64,000 bases of DNA from an uncultured Opitutia bacterium (GTDB taxonomy: Bacteria > Verrucomicrobiota > Verrucomicrobiia > Opitutales > Opitutaceae). The translations under genes were made by a program, and so were the position numbers. The stretch spans positions 62,001-126,000 of the forward strand of contig CAIMFY010000104.1 in NCBI GenBank assembly GCA_903840415.1. The letters are read 5' to 3'. Numbering within the stretch: position 1 is the stretch's first letter; each line of letters starts with the position of its first letter. Below the pieces are notes generated by a model. The model was not told the DNA's origin. It ran no database searches and worked only from the letters and a program-made list of their open reading frames with translations. Shown here piece after piece: positions 41,034 to 49,691 of this stretch.

Positions 41034-41825
41034 ATGGCAGGTGGTGCATGGAAGGTAGCTTACGCGGACTTCGTCACTGCGATGATGGCGCTGTTCATGG
41101 TGCTCTGGATCTCCGCGCAGGATCAGAAAATCCTGATCGCCACCTCGAAATATTTTCAAAATCCCTTCCGTTCGCCGATCGACGCTTCCTCCGGCGTCAT
41201 GCCGTTCAACAGCAACAAGACCTCCCAAAGTGAGGGCAAGGATCAAGGTGATGAAAAGGAGCAAAACCGCGACAAGCAGATTCAGATGACGTTTCTCAAC
41301 TCCGTCGCCGCCGACTTCTACCGACTGATGAACCTCGACAAGGACTTGGAGAGCAAACCCATCGAAGTAGCCGTCACGACCGACGGCCTTCGCGTCACAC
41401 TCTTCGATCGCGCCACGCAGCCGCTCTTCGTCAACGACTCCGCCGAATTCACGGAGTGGGGGAAGTTCATCATGCAGAATCTCGCCTGGACGATCGACCG
41501 CCATCGTTTCCACGTCGCCATTGAAGGTCACACTCGCGCTAAAATTATCTTCAAGAGCGACGATTACACTAGCTGGGAACTCTCTGCCGACCGCGCCAAC
41601 TCCGCCCGGCGCAGCCTAGTCCATTTCGCGGTGGAGCCCGACCTCATCGTGCGCGTGACCGGCTACGCCGACACCCGGCCGCTGAAGGGCGAGAAACCCG
41701 AATCTGAGGCCAACCAGCGCGTCAACATCAGCCTCACGCTCGACGCGAAGCCGCGGTTCAAGGACAGCAAGCTCGTCGACAAACCCGTGCCTGTGTCCGC
41801 CAAGGAACCGATCCCCACTTCATGA
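41034..41825 (+). CDS. motB: Flagellar stator protein MotB
   Basis: This 263-residue protein anchors the stator to peptidoglycan. The single transmembrane helix contains the proton- or ion-carrying Asp12 (YADFVTAMMALFMVLWI). The C-terminal OmpA-like domain has VAIEGHTRAK, WELSADRANSARRSL and VTGYADTRPL. A GGAGGA-like site lies 7 bases upstream of the ATG. Its stop overlaps the next small gene. Confidence 0.95.
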   Translation: MAGGAWKVAYADFVTAMMALFMVLWISAQDQKILIATSKYFQNPFRSPIDASSGVMPFNSNKTSQSEGKDQGDEKEQNRDKQIQMTFLNSVAADFYRLMNLDKDLESKPIEVAVTTDGLRVTLFDRATQPLFVNDSAEFTEWGKFIMQNLAWTIDRHRFHVAIEGHTRAKIIFKSDDYTSWELSADRANSARRSLVHFAVEPDLIVRVTGYADTRPLKGEKPESEANQRVNISLTLDAKPRFKDSKLVDKPVPVSAKEPIPTS

Positions 41826-42070
41826 ACTCTTTTCTGCAGGGAAAAAAGATTTTGGCGGCCGCGCCACTGACGCGCCCCACTTCTACCGCGCTGCCGCATG
41901 CTCCGTCGGCCCGGCCGTCGCAGCACTCGGGGTCGGCCCATGCCGCCGGCGGCGCCAGTGCCGCCCATGTCGAAGTCGTAAAGGAAGGCGACAAAGTGGT
42001 GCGACTAGTCGTGACTTGCGTGTGCGGCGAACACATCGAGATCGAGTGCCTCTATCCGGCGGGAAGTTGA
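41822..42070 (+). CDS. Unknown 82-residue protein after motB
   Basis: I do not recognise this protein. It overlaps the motB stop (ATGA) and closes the second flagellar unit. Residues 1-50 are Ala/Pro/Ser-rich and probably disordered. Residues 50-80 form a small beta-like module with three cysteines (VTCVCGEHIEIECLYPAG), which could bind metal or be a flexible adaptor. There is no signal peptide. The tight coupling suggests a role with the stator or regulation of it. Confidence 0.72.
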   Translation: MNSFLQGKKILAAAPLTRPTSTALPHAPSARPSQHSGSAHAAGGASAAHVEVVKEGDKVVRLVVTCVCGEHIEIECLYPAGS

Positions 42071-42188
42071 GGCAACCCTGGTCGTCGACCGGCGTTTTGA
42101 GGGGCGACGGATGCTCGTTTCCCGCTCAGGAGCGGCGTTCCTTGCCGGCAATTCCTGCCGTTCTATTTTCGGTCCCGTGGCGGGCTGG

Positions 42189-42202
42189 CGGAAATATTTT
42201 CC
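42189..42202. promoter_or_regulatory. AT-rich palindrome, candidate activator site for the flgF promoter
   Basis: CGGAAATATTTTCC contains the palindrome GGAAA/TTTCC and resembles the elements upstream of flgB and flhB in shape, though less closely in sequence. It ends about 78 bp before the -12 position of the flgF sigma-54-like element. Confidence 0.4.
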
Positions 42203-42264
42203 AAGCGTATTTCCGATAATTTTAATCGTCAGTTGTCTAGTGACTTGCGTTGGACTTACGGAGC

Positions 42265-42281
42265 TAGGCACGACGCTGGCT
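42265..42281 (+). promoter_or_regulatory. Weaker sigma-54-like promoter for the flgF operon
   Basis: TAGGCACGACGCTGGCT keeps GG and GC 10 bases apart and the GGCACG core, but the -12 part is TGGC instead of TTGC. The expected start would be about 42292, 5 bases before the flgF ATG, again without a Shine-Dalgarno site. Confidence 0.45.
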
Positions 42282-42296
42282 TTATGGCAGCCGACC

Positions 42297-43049
42297 ATGA
42301 ACGTCGGTCTCTATCAAAGTGCCGCTGCCCTCACCGCCTTGGAGCGGTGGCAGGACTTGGTGTCGCAAAATATCACCTCCAGTCAGCAGACTGGCTATCG
42401 CAAGCGCACGATTAGTTTTTCGACGCAGGCCGCGGGCGAGTTGCAGGCCGATCCGAAGGCGCGCATCGGCAGCGAAGGTTCGACGCCGTCGCTCTTTCCG
42501 ACGGCGATCTCGGGCATCAATTACATGACGGGTGAAATGCAGCCGACACGGGGCGAGTTCGACGTCGCGATCCAAGGCGAAGGTTTTTTTGAACTGCAGC
42601 GCCCGGACGGTTCGAAAGTTTACACTCGCAGCGGCGAATTCCGGATGCGCGAGGACCGCACCCTCGTCTCGTCGACCGGTGACGAAGTGCTGAGCACTTC
42701 GGGTGCGCCGATCACATTGCTGCCGAATGGCGGATCGGTCACGATCAATCAAGATGGCTCAATTGCCCAGGGCGCGACCAATGTCGGCAAACTGGGCGTG
42801 ATGAAATTTGCCGACAACTCGCGGCTCGTGCCGCTCAGCGGTGGATTTTTCGTGCCGGCGCCCGGCTCGCCTCCACCGGAGTCGGTCGATCAACCCGTGC
42901 TGCTCCAAGGTTACCTTGAGGGCAGCAACGCCACGCCGCTGCGTGAAATGGTCGATCTAGTGCTTATTTCCCGCGCCTACGAGGCCAACCAAAAGATCAT
43001 TACCACCGTTGATCAGCAGATGCAGAAGACGTTCGACGCTCTTGGCTGA
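42297..43049 (+). CDS. flgF: Flagellar basal-body rod protein FlgF
   Basis: This 250-residue rod protein starts MNVGLYQSAAALTALERWQD; upstream in-frame codons cover the control region. It has the rod N-terminal motif (DLVSQNITSSQQTGYRKRT), the EFDVAIQGEGFFELQ motif and the C-terminal helix (LREMVDLVLISRAYEANQK). Being directly before flgG and of this length, it is called flgF. It opens the third flagellar unit. Confidence 0.88.
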   Translation: MNVGLYQSAAALTALERWQDLVSQNITSSQQTGYRKRTISFSTQAAGELQADPKARIGSEGSTPSLFPTAISGINYMTGEMQPTRGEFDVAIQGEGFFELQRPDGSKVYTRSGEFRMREDRTLVSSTGDEVLSTSGAPITLLPNGGSVTINQDGSIAQGATNVGKLGVMKFADNSRLVPLSGGFFVPAPGSPPPESVDQPVLLQGYLEGSNATPLREMVDLVLISRAYEANQKIITTVDQQMQKTFDALG

Positions 43050-43106
43050 ACGCCCTTTGCCCATGACTTCCCCAGACAGACAACCGCAATCACGACTGCA
43101 TGGCCG

Positions 43107-43124
43107 AGCCCGCTATGGGGGCGG
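43107..43124. other. Small hairpin between flgF and flgG
   Basis: GCCCGC and GCGGGC form a 6-bp stem around a short loop, in the 123-bp gap before flgG. No T-run follows. Role unknown. Confidence 0.35.
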
Positions 43125-43172
43125 GCCGGCCCCTGCAGCCGGAATGCCTGCCGCCTTTAACCCCTCCGCCGC

Positions 43173-43958
43173 ATGAATCTCTCGCTCTACTCCGCCGCCA
43201 CCGGCATGGAGGCGCAGCAGCTCAACCTGAACACGATCGCGAACAACCTCGCGAACGTGAACACCCCCGGCTTTAAGCGCAGCAAGATCGAGTTTCAGGA
43301 TTTGCTTTACCAGAAACCCACGCGCGCCTCGGGCACGGATTCCGGCGGTGGCAATCTCGTGCCGACTGGCGTTGAGGTTGGCAACGGCTCCCGCGTTGCG
43401 GCCACATCGAAAGTTTTCACGCAGGGCCAGCTCACCGCGACCGGGGAAAAACTCGACGTCGCGATTCAGGGAGATGGTTTTTTTGAGGTGCAGCGCCCCG
43501 ACGGCACGATCGGTTTTACGCGGGATGGGTCGTTCAAGCTCAATGCCCAGGGCCAGGTCGTCACGGTCGACGGTCTGCCAGTGTTGAGCGGTTTTCAGCC
43601 CATTCCGCCCGGTGCCAATTCGGTCAGCATCGCTGAAAACGGGCAGGTGACTGTGCAGACCGCGACCGGCAGCCAGAGCTTTCGGCTCACGCTGGCGCGA
43701 TTTGCCAATCCCTCTGGCCTGCAAAGTCTCGGGGGCAACCTCTACGCCGAGACCGCGGCCAGTGGCACCCCCGAAGTCGGCCAGCCCAGTGAGCAGGGTT
43801 TCGGTAGCACCGTGCAGGGTTATATCGAGTCCTCCAACGTCAATATCGTCGAGGAAATGGTAAACCTCATCACCGCGCAGCGCGCCTACGAGATCAACTC
43901 CAAGTCCATCCAGACCTCGGACGAGATGCTCCAAAACGTCGCGCAGATGAAACGCTGA
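43173..43958 (+). CDS. flgG: Flagellar distal rod protein FlgG
   Basis: This 261-residue protein forms the distal rod. The N-terminus MNLSLYSAATGMEAQQLNLN and TIANNLANVNTPGFKRSKIE are diagnostic, followed by FQDLLYQ, KLDVAIQGDGFFEVQ and the C-terminal VEEMVNLITAQRAYEINSK. Length is exactly as in other bacteria. The flgA gene follows after 1 bp. Confidence 0.96.
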   Translation: MNLSLYSAATGMEAQQLNLNTIANNLANVNTPGFKRSKIEFQDLLYQKPTRASGTDSGGGNLVPTGVEVGNGSRVAATSKVFTQGQLTATGEKLDVAIQGDGFFEVQRPDGTIGFTRDGSFKLNAQGQVVTVDGLPVLSGFQPIPPGANSVSIAENGQVTVQTATGSQSFRLTLARFANPSGLQSLGGNLYAETAASGTPEVGQPSEQGFGSTVQGYIESSNVNIVEEMVNLITAQRAYEINSKSIQTSDEMLQNVAQMKR

Positions 43959-43959
43959 C

Positions 43960-44685
43960 ATGAGCCGCGCGAATCTCATCTGCCGCGTCTGCTTCATCAC
44001 TTTCCTGCTGGTGGCCGCGTGGAAACTTCGGGCCGACGACGGCCCCGCAGCGGCGACGCCGCTCACCCGCGAGGCGCTCCTCTCCACGCTGTCGCGCGAT
44101 CTCACGGCGCACTTCAATCTCGAAGGCGACCTTCAAATCGAACTCGTCCGCGAATGGGTGCCGCCGGCGCGCGTCGCCTCTTCGTGGCAGGTCAGCGTGC
44201 TGGACTATCCCACGGTGCCTTCCTCCTCGATGCTCCTGCGCTGCCGCGTCTCCGCTGGAACTGCGTTCGTCGGCGAGCAAACCTTTGTCCTCCGCGCCTC
44301 GCTCTGGCGCGACGCCTGGGTCACACGCCAGCCACTGACGGCCGGTGCCGCGTTCGATCCGGCCATGCTCGATGCCCGCCGCGTCGATTTGCTGCGGGAG
44401 CGCGATGTGCTCCCCGCCGCCGTCGGCGATCGCTCTTTTATCTTTGCGCGGGCCGTGCCGGTGGGCCGCTTGCTCACGTGGCATGACATCGCGCGCCGCC
44501 CGCTCGTGAAGAAGGGCGAACTAGTCGAGGTGTCAGCTGTGGATGGCCTACTCCTCGTCACCATGAAGGCCCTCGCGATGGAAAATGGCGCGCAGGGCGA
44601 CACCGTTACCGTCCGCAACCCCGAGTCACAGAAGAATTTCGCCGCCGTCGTCGTCGATGAAAACCATGTCAAAGTCCGCTTCTAA
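43960..44685 (+). CDS. flgA: P-ring assembly chaperone FlgA
   Basis: This 241-residue periplasmic protein has an N-terminal hydrophobic signal segment (CFITFLLVAAWKL, cleaved near LRA). The C-terminal SAF-type domain contains LTWHDIARRPLVKKGELVEV and NGAQGDTVTVRNPESQKNF, as in FlgA. It chaperones FlgI into the P ring. It overlaps the start of flgH in another frame. Confidence 0.92.
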   Translation: MSRANLICRVCFITFLLVAAWKLRADDGPAAATPLTREALLSTLSRDLTAHFNLEGDLQIELVREWVPPARVASSWQVSVLDYPTVPSSSMLLRCRVSAGTAFVGEQTFVLRASLWRDAWVTRQPLTAGAAFDPAMLDARRVDLLRERDVLPAAVGDRSFIFARAVPVGRLLTWHDIARRPLVKKGELVEVSAVDGLLLVTMKALAMENGAQGDTVTVRNPESQKNFAAVVVDENHVKVRF

Positions 44686-45289
44686 GCTCGCGCTCGCCGC
44701 CGCTCTGTTCGTGGTCGCCGCCCGCGCTGATTCGCTCTGGCCCGCGGCCGGTGCTGGCGCGCAAGCTGGCATGGTCGCAGACCGCAAGGCCGCCGGCAAA
44801 GGCGACATCCTCACAATTGTGATCGATGAGTCCGCCGCCGCCACGAGTTCACAGAGCAAGAAATCTTCGCGCGACTCCAGTATCGCCGACGCCGTCTCCC
44901 AGTTCATCTTCAATCCCGCCACCAGCGGACTTGGCACGCACGCCGGCGGCCTGCCTGGGACCAGCATCACCGGCAAAGCCAGCTACACCGGCGGCGGCGA
45001 CGTCAGCAACACCCAGAGCCTCGTTGCGCGCGCCGCGGTGCTCGTTACCGATGTTCTCCCCAACGGCAACCTTGTCCTTGAGGGCGTGCGCGTCGTCACC
45101 TTTTCCGGCGAAACGCAATACGTCGTCCTCCACGGCCTCGTGCGCCCGGACGACATCGCCTACGGCAACACTGTCCAATCGAGCAACATCGCCGACGCCC
45201 GCGTCGAATTCCTCAGTGAGGGTTCACTCACTGATGCCCAAAAGCGCGGTTGGCTGGCGAAGGTATACGAAACGCTGCGCCCCATCTGA
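44666..45289 (+). CDS. flgH: Flagellar L-ring protein FlgH without a lipobox
   Basis: This is a 207-residue outer-membrane ring protein; the ATG at 44657 would add three residues. The signal peptide ends near ARADS. There is no cysteine anywhere, so it cannot be a lipoprotein as in enteric bacteria. The conserved core is present: GDILTIVIDESAAATSSQSK, ASYTGGGDVS, LPNGNLVLEGVRVV, GLVRPDDI and SNIADARVEFLSEG. The L ring implies an outer membrane. Confidence 0.93.
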   Translation: MSKSASKLALAAALFVVAARADSLWPAAGAGAQAGMVADRKAAGKGDILTIVIDESAAATSSQSKKSSRDSSIADAVSQFIFNPATSGLGTHAGGLPGTSITGKASYTGGGDVSNTQSLVARAAVLVTDVLPNGNLVLEGVRVVTFSGETQYVVLHGLVRPDDIAYGNTVQSSNIADARVEFLSEGSLTDAQKRGWLAKVYETLRPI

Positions 45290-45301
45290 GGGTTTCCTGA
45301 C

Positions 45302-46402
45302 ATGACACGGATGTTAAAATATTTTCTGACCGCCGCGCTCCTTGCGCCGCTCGCGCTCTCCGCCTCGCGCGTGAAAGATCTCACGCTCGTCGAGGGTGGC
45401 CGCGACAACCAACTCGTCGGTTACGGTATCGTGGTCGGTCTGGCCGGCGACGGCGACAGCAACGCCGCCGCCACGTTGCGCAGCGTCGCCAACATTCTCC
45501 AACGTTACGGTCTCCAGCTCAACCCTACCGACATCAAGGCGAAGAACGCCGCCGCCGTGATGATCACTTCGGACCTCGGCGCCTTCCTCAAGCCCGGCGC
45601 GCGGATCGACGTCAATGTCGCCTCGATGGGTGACGCGAAGTCGCTGCAGGGTGGGGTGCTCCTCCAGACTCCGCTCCTCGGTGCCGACGGCCGCGTCTAC
45701 GCCGTCGCGCAGGGTCCCGTGGCTATCGGCGGATTTCTCGGCGGCACCGGCGGCGCGGGTGGTGCGACCGTGCAAAAAAATCATCCCACCGTCGGCAACA
45801 TTTCCAGCGGCGCGATCGTGGAGCGCGAGATTCCGGCGACATTCGTGCACGACAACACCCTCCGCCTTCTCCTGCACAATCCCGACTACACTTCCGCCTC
45901 GCGCCTCGCCGACGCGATCAACCTCCGCTGGGTCGGCAGTGCGCTGCCCGTCGATGCGGCCACGGTGACCGTGACGCTCCCCGCCGACTACCGCGGCCGC
46001 GACGTCGCGTTCATCGCCGACCTCGGCCAGATTGAGTCCGTGCCCGACACGCTGGCACGCATCGTCATCAACGAGCGCACCGGCACCATCGTTGCGACCT
46101 CGACCGTCCGCCTCTCGCAAGTCGCCATCGCCCACGGCTCGCTCACGATCACGGTCACCAACCAGCAAGGCGTCAGCCAGCCGAACTCCTTCAACAATTC
46201 CGGACAGACGACGCAGGTGTCGAGCACCCAGACCGCGGTCAACGAGGGCAAGGGCAGCTTCATCATCTTCTCGGAGCAGCCGACGATCGAGCGCCTCGCC
46301 GCTGCGCTCAACGCCCTCGGCGTCTCCACGCGCGAGATGATGGCGATCTTTCAGACCCTCAAGCGCAGCGGCGCACTCCAAGCCGAGCTCGTGATCAACT
46401 GA
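45302..46402 (+). CDS. flgI: Flagellar P-ring protein FlgI
   Basis: This 366-residue periplasmic ring protein has a signal peptide (FLTAALLAPLALSAS) and the FlgI core: VKDLTLVEGGRDNQLVGYGI, VVGLAGDGD, NVASMGDAKSLQGGVLLQTP, RIVINERTGTIV and the final GALQAELVIN. Length is standard. flgJ follows after 3 bp. Confidence 0.97.
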   Translation: MTRMLKYFLTAALLAPLALSASRVKDLTLVEGGRDNQLVGYGIVVGLAGDGDSNAAATLRSVANILQRYGLQLNPTDIKAKNAAAVMITSDLGAFLKPGARIDVNVASMGDAKSLQGGVLLQTPLLGADGRVYAVAQGPVAIGGFLGGTGGAGGATVQKNHPTVGNISSGAIVEREIPATFVHDNTLRLLLHNPDYTSASRLADAINLRWVGSALPVDAATVTVTLPADYRGRDVAFIADLGQIESVPDTLARIVINERTGTIVATSTVRLSQVAIAHGSLTITVTNQQGVSQPNSFNNSGQTTQVSSTQTAVNEGKGSFIIFSEQPTIERLAAALNALGVSTREMMAIFQTLKRSGALQAELVIN

Positions 46403-46405
46403 GCC

Positions 46406-46792
46406 ATGAACATCGCCGCACTCGCCAGTCCTGCCGCCCCCGCGAAATCGATCGCACTCTCGAACATCGAGCACGCCCGCGCCGCCCGGCTCACCGGCGG
46501 CGGCCTGCGCATGGCCTCGCCCGCCGAGCAGCGCGCGGCCGTCGGAGCGCAATTCGAGGCCATCTTCGTTCGCCAGATGCTCGGCAAGACGATGTCGTCC
46601 ATGATGGGCTCGGGCGACAGCACCGCCGGCAGTGTTTACGGCGATCTCATCACCGACACGCTCGCGAAATCCCTCACCGCCGGCTCGGGCCTCGGCCTTG
46701 GCCGCATGATCGAACAGCAACTTACGCCGCGCGGCCTGCCCGCCGCAGCGGCCGACGCTCCCGCCGCCGCCCCAACCCGGGCGCCCTCATGA
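46406..46792 (+). CDS. flgJ: FlgJ-like rod-binding protein (no muramidase domain)
   Basis: This 128-residue protein matches only the N-terminal rod-scaffolding half of FlgJ (AVGAQFEAIFVRQMLGKTMS, then GSVYGDLITDTLAKSL). The C-terminal peptidoglycan hydrolase domain is absent, as in many non-enteric lineages, so another enzyme must open the cell wall. It overlaps flgN by 4 bases. Confidence 0.88.
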   Translation: MNIAALASPAAPAKSIALSNIEHARAARLTGGGLRMASPAEQRAAVGAQFEAIFVRQMLGKTMSSMMGSGDSTAGSVYGDLITDTLAKSLTAGSGLGLGRMIEQQLTPRGLPAAAADAPAAAPTRAPS

Positions 46793-47286
46793 AAACCCAC
46801 TGGGAATTTATCGCCGAATGCCTCCGGCACGAACTCGCCGACTATGGCGGCCTCCTGCACCTCTTCGAGGCGCAGCAACGCGCTCTCTTCGATCGCAACC
46901 CCGATGCCGTCCTCGGCTACGCCTCCGAAATCGATCGCCAAGCCGGCGCCCTCTCCGATTGCCGCACGCGCCGCGAGGAGGTCGTCGCCGCGTTTGCCGT
47001 CGCCAACGATCGCCCCGCCACCTCCACCCTCCGCGCGCTATTGCCGTTGATCGAGAACGAGGCCCGCCCGCTGCTCGAAGCGTTGATCAACGAAGTCAAT
47101 GCGCTCCTCCACCGCGTCCGCCGCATGAGCCGCCACAACCACATGCTCCTGTCGCGGGCAGTTGAGGTGCACCAAGAAACACTTTCGCAGCTCCGCCCTC
47201 ACGCGTTTATGAAAACTTATTCGCCGGCGGGTCGCCTTTCCGTCGCGGCAACGCGCCCGCCCGCCACCTTGCGCGCCGCGGGATAA
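46789..47286 (+). CDS. flgN: FlgN-like export chaperone
   Basis: This 165-residue, largely helical protein stands directly before flgK, the position of FlgN, the chaperone for FlgK and FlgL. A long amphipathic helical region covers about residues 5-125 (FIAECLRHELADYGGLLHLF, then LLPLIENEARPLLEALINEV). Sequence identity in the family is low, so the call leans on position, size and helicity. Confidence 0.75.
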   Translation: MKTHWEFIAECLRHELADYGGLLHLFEAQQRALFDRNPDAVLGYASEIDRQAGALSDCRTRREEVVAAFAVANDRPATSTLRALLPLIENEARPLLEALINEVNALLHRVRRMSRHNHMLLSRAVEVHQETLSQLRPHAFMKTYSPAGRLSVAATRPPATLRAAG

Positions 47287-47320
47287 TCAGCCTTTCGATC
47301 CAGCCCCTCTTCTCCCCTCC

Positions 47321-48733
47321 ATGTCCGGCCTCTTCGCCAGCCTTAACGCTTCCGTCAGCGCCCTCTCCGCCCAGAGTCGCGCCGTCGAGATCACGGGTAA
47401 AAATTTGGCGAACGTGAACAACTCCAAATATGCGCGCCAGCAAGTCATCCTCGGCGATCTCGGCACTGTGCAGACCGCCGAAGGCCCCGAGAGCATGGGC
47501 CTCACGGTGCTTGGCGTGGAACAGATGCGCGATTCGCTCCTCGATCAACAGGTGATGCGTGAGTCGGCGCTTTCCTCCGGCTATCAGGCAGAGCAGTCGG
47601 CCTATCAGCGCGCTCAAGCCGGTCTCGGCCAGAGTATAGCTAGCACCAGCGCCGCTGGCACCGCGAGCAGCACCAACTCGAACGGCATCGGTGCCGCCCT
47701 CGACGACTTTTTCAACTCGTTCCAAAGCTTTGCCTCCAATCCGACCGATACCGGCCAGCGCCAGAGCCTCCTTCAAAGCACCTCGATCCTTACCGATCGA
47801 CTGCAACTCACCGACCAGCGCCTCGCACAGGTGCAGAGCGATTTGGGAACGCAGGTCAGCACCGACGTCACGACGGTCAACGGCCTCCTCCAGACCGTCG
47901 CCGACCTCAACGGTCAGATTGGTCGTTTCGAAATTACCCAGCCCGGCTCCGCCGTCGATCTTCGCGACCAGCGCCAGGCCATCCTTGAGCAACTCGCCAC
48001 CAAGCTTCCGATCGAAGTGCGCAATGCCAATGCCGCCCAGATTCAAGTGGTCGCGAAGGACAGTTCCGGTGCGGATGTTGTGCTCGTCGATCTCGCCACG
48101 GTGAAAGGCACCGTCGCTTTCGACGGCACCCAAATCACCGCCGGCACCTCCGCCACGCCTCTCGCTCTAACTAGCGGCTCGATGCAAGGCGCCCTCAATG
48201 CCCGCGACGGCGGCGTGAAAAATCTGCGCGACAATCTTGATGCTCTCGCCAGCCAACTCGTCACCAGCGTCAACGCGGCCTACAATCCCACCGGCACCAC
48301 TGGTGATTTCTTCAACGCGGCTGGCACCACTGCCGGCACCATCGCACTCACGAGTGGTGTCACCGCCGCCAATCTCAAGGCTAGCACCGGCGGCACCGCC
48401 GGCGACAACACCGTCGCCCTCGCGATCGCGCAACTCGCGAACCAGAAATTTTCCACCGCCAGCGGTGATGCGATCGACGGCACGTTCAGCGGTTTCTACG
48501 CCACCACGGTCAGCGACCTCGGACAGTCGCTTTCCGGTGCCAACAGCCGCGTCGACGACCAAAGTCAGATCGAGCAGATTGTCCGCACCCAACGCGACGG
48601 CGTGAGCGGCGTTTCCCTCGATGAGGAGATGGCCAACCTCATGAAATACCAGCGCGCGTTCCAAGCCTCGTCGCGCGTCTTCTCCACCATCGACACGTTG
48701 CTCGACAACGTCGTCAACACCCTCGGCAAATAA
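47321..48733 (+). CDS. flgK: Hook-filament junction protein FlgK
   Basis: This 470-residue protein caps the hook. The N-terminus has LFASLNASVSALSAQSRAVE and ITGKNLANVNNSKYARQQV, and the C-terminus ends with GVSLDEEMANLMKYQRAFQA and STIDTLLDNVVNTLGK, both diagnostic. flgL follows after 5 bp. Confidence 0.96.
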   Translation: MSGLFASLNASVSALSAQSRAVEITGKNLANVNNSKYARQQVILGDLGTVQTAEGPESMGLTVLGVEQMRDSLLDQQVMRESALSSGYQAEQSAYQRAQAGLGQSIASTSAAGTASSTNSNGIGAALDDFFNSFQSFASNPTDTGQRQSLLQSTSILTDRLQLTDQRLAQVQSDLGTQVSTDVTTVNGLLQTVADLNGQIGRFEITQPGSAVDLRDQRQAILEQLATKLPIEVRNANAAQIQVVAKDSSGADVVLVDLATVKGTVAFDGTQITAGTSATPLALTSGSMQGALNARDGGVKNLRDNLDALASQLVTSVNAAYNPTGTTGDFFNAAGTTAGTIALTSGVTAANLKASTGGTAGDNTVALAIAQLANQKFSTASGDAIDGTFSGFYATTVSDLGQSLSGANSRVDDQSQIEQIVRTQRDGVSGVSLDEEMANLMKYQRAFQASSRVFSTIDTLLDNVVNTLGK

Positions 48734-48738
48734 TCCCC

Positions 48739-49635
48739 ATGCGCGTCTCCAGCAACACGGTTTCCGACGGCATCGTCCGCCAAATCCAGCAACTCAGCAG
48801 CCAGCAGGCGAAGTTGCAGACGCAGGTTGGCACTGGTCTGCGTATCAGCCAGCCTGAAGACGATCCCGCCGCCGTCGGCCGCGTGCTCAACCTCCAAAGC
48901 GAGCGCCGGCAGCTCACGCAGTTCGGCAACAACGCGACGCGCGCCCTCGAACTTTCCCAAGCCTCCGCCTCCGGTCTGCAAGGCATCAAGAAAATCTCCG
49001 ACCGTGCCGGTGAACTCGCCACCCTTGGCACGGGCGCGATCGGGGCCAGTGCGATGGCGGGTTACGGCGCCGAAGCCGGCCAGCTCGTCGAGCAGGCCCT
49101 CCAATCCGCCAACACCCGCTTTAACGGCGACTACATTTACGCCGGCAGCAAACTCGACTCGCCCCCCTTCGTCGCCACGCGCGACGCCAACGGCCAGATC
49201 ACTTCTGTCACCTACGCGGGCGACGCTACGCAGACCTCGATCCCGGTTTCCGAGGCGTCGAACGTCACTCCCGGCACGGATGGCGCCACGAACAGCGGTA
49301 TCGCCGATTTTATCAACCACCTCATCACTCTCCGCGACTCCCTCAACTCCGGTAGCACCACTGGCGTTACTGCCGTTCAGCCTGCTCTCACCACGAGCGA
49401 AGACATGCTCGTCTCCACCATCGCCGACAACGGCGGCGTGCAGACCCGCATCGAGGCCAGCCAATCCCAGCAAACCGACCGCACCACCAGCCTCGATACC
49501 CTCATCTCCAGCGAGACCGATGCCGACCTCCCCAGCACGATCGTCAAGCTCACCCAGACTCAGACGGCCTATCAGGCGGCCCTCCAGTCCGCCGCGAACA
49601 TCATGAAACTTTCCCTCATGGATTACCTCAAGTAA
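48739..49635 (+). CDS. flgL: Hook-filament junction protein FlgL
   Basis: This 298-residue flagellin-like protein joins FlgK to the filament. The N-terminus is MRVSSNTVSDGIVRQIQQLS with GTGLRISQPEDDPAAVGRVL, and the C-terminus has IVKLTQTQTAYQAALQSAAN. Both ends form the paired helices of the family. The spacing to fliW is 56 bp. Confidence 0.95.
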   Translation: MRVSSNTVSDGIVRQIQQLSSQQAKLQTQVGTGLRISQPEDDPAAVGRVLNLQSERRQLTQFGNNATRALELSQASASGLQGIKKISDRAGELATLGTGAIGASAMAGYGAEAGQLVEQALQSANTRFNGDYIYAGSKLDSPPFVATRDANGQITSVTYAGDATQTSIPVSEASNVTPGTDGATNSGIADFINHLITLRDSLNSGSTTGVTAVQPALTTSEDMLVSTIADNGGVQTRIEASQSQQTDRTTSLDTLISSETDADLPSTIVKLTQTQTAYQAALQSAANIMKLSLMDYLK

Positions 49636-49691
49636 TCCGCGCCCAGCGTTTTCAGAAATCTAAAAATCCACCATCCAACAACGATCATCCC

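Noticed and set aside
42111-42296. Upstream extension of flgF with a hydrophobic segment
   Set aside because: It looks like a signal peptide, but rod proteins are exported by the flagellar system, and the FlgF N-terminus begins at MNVGLYQ. The extension covers the control region.
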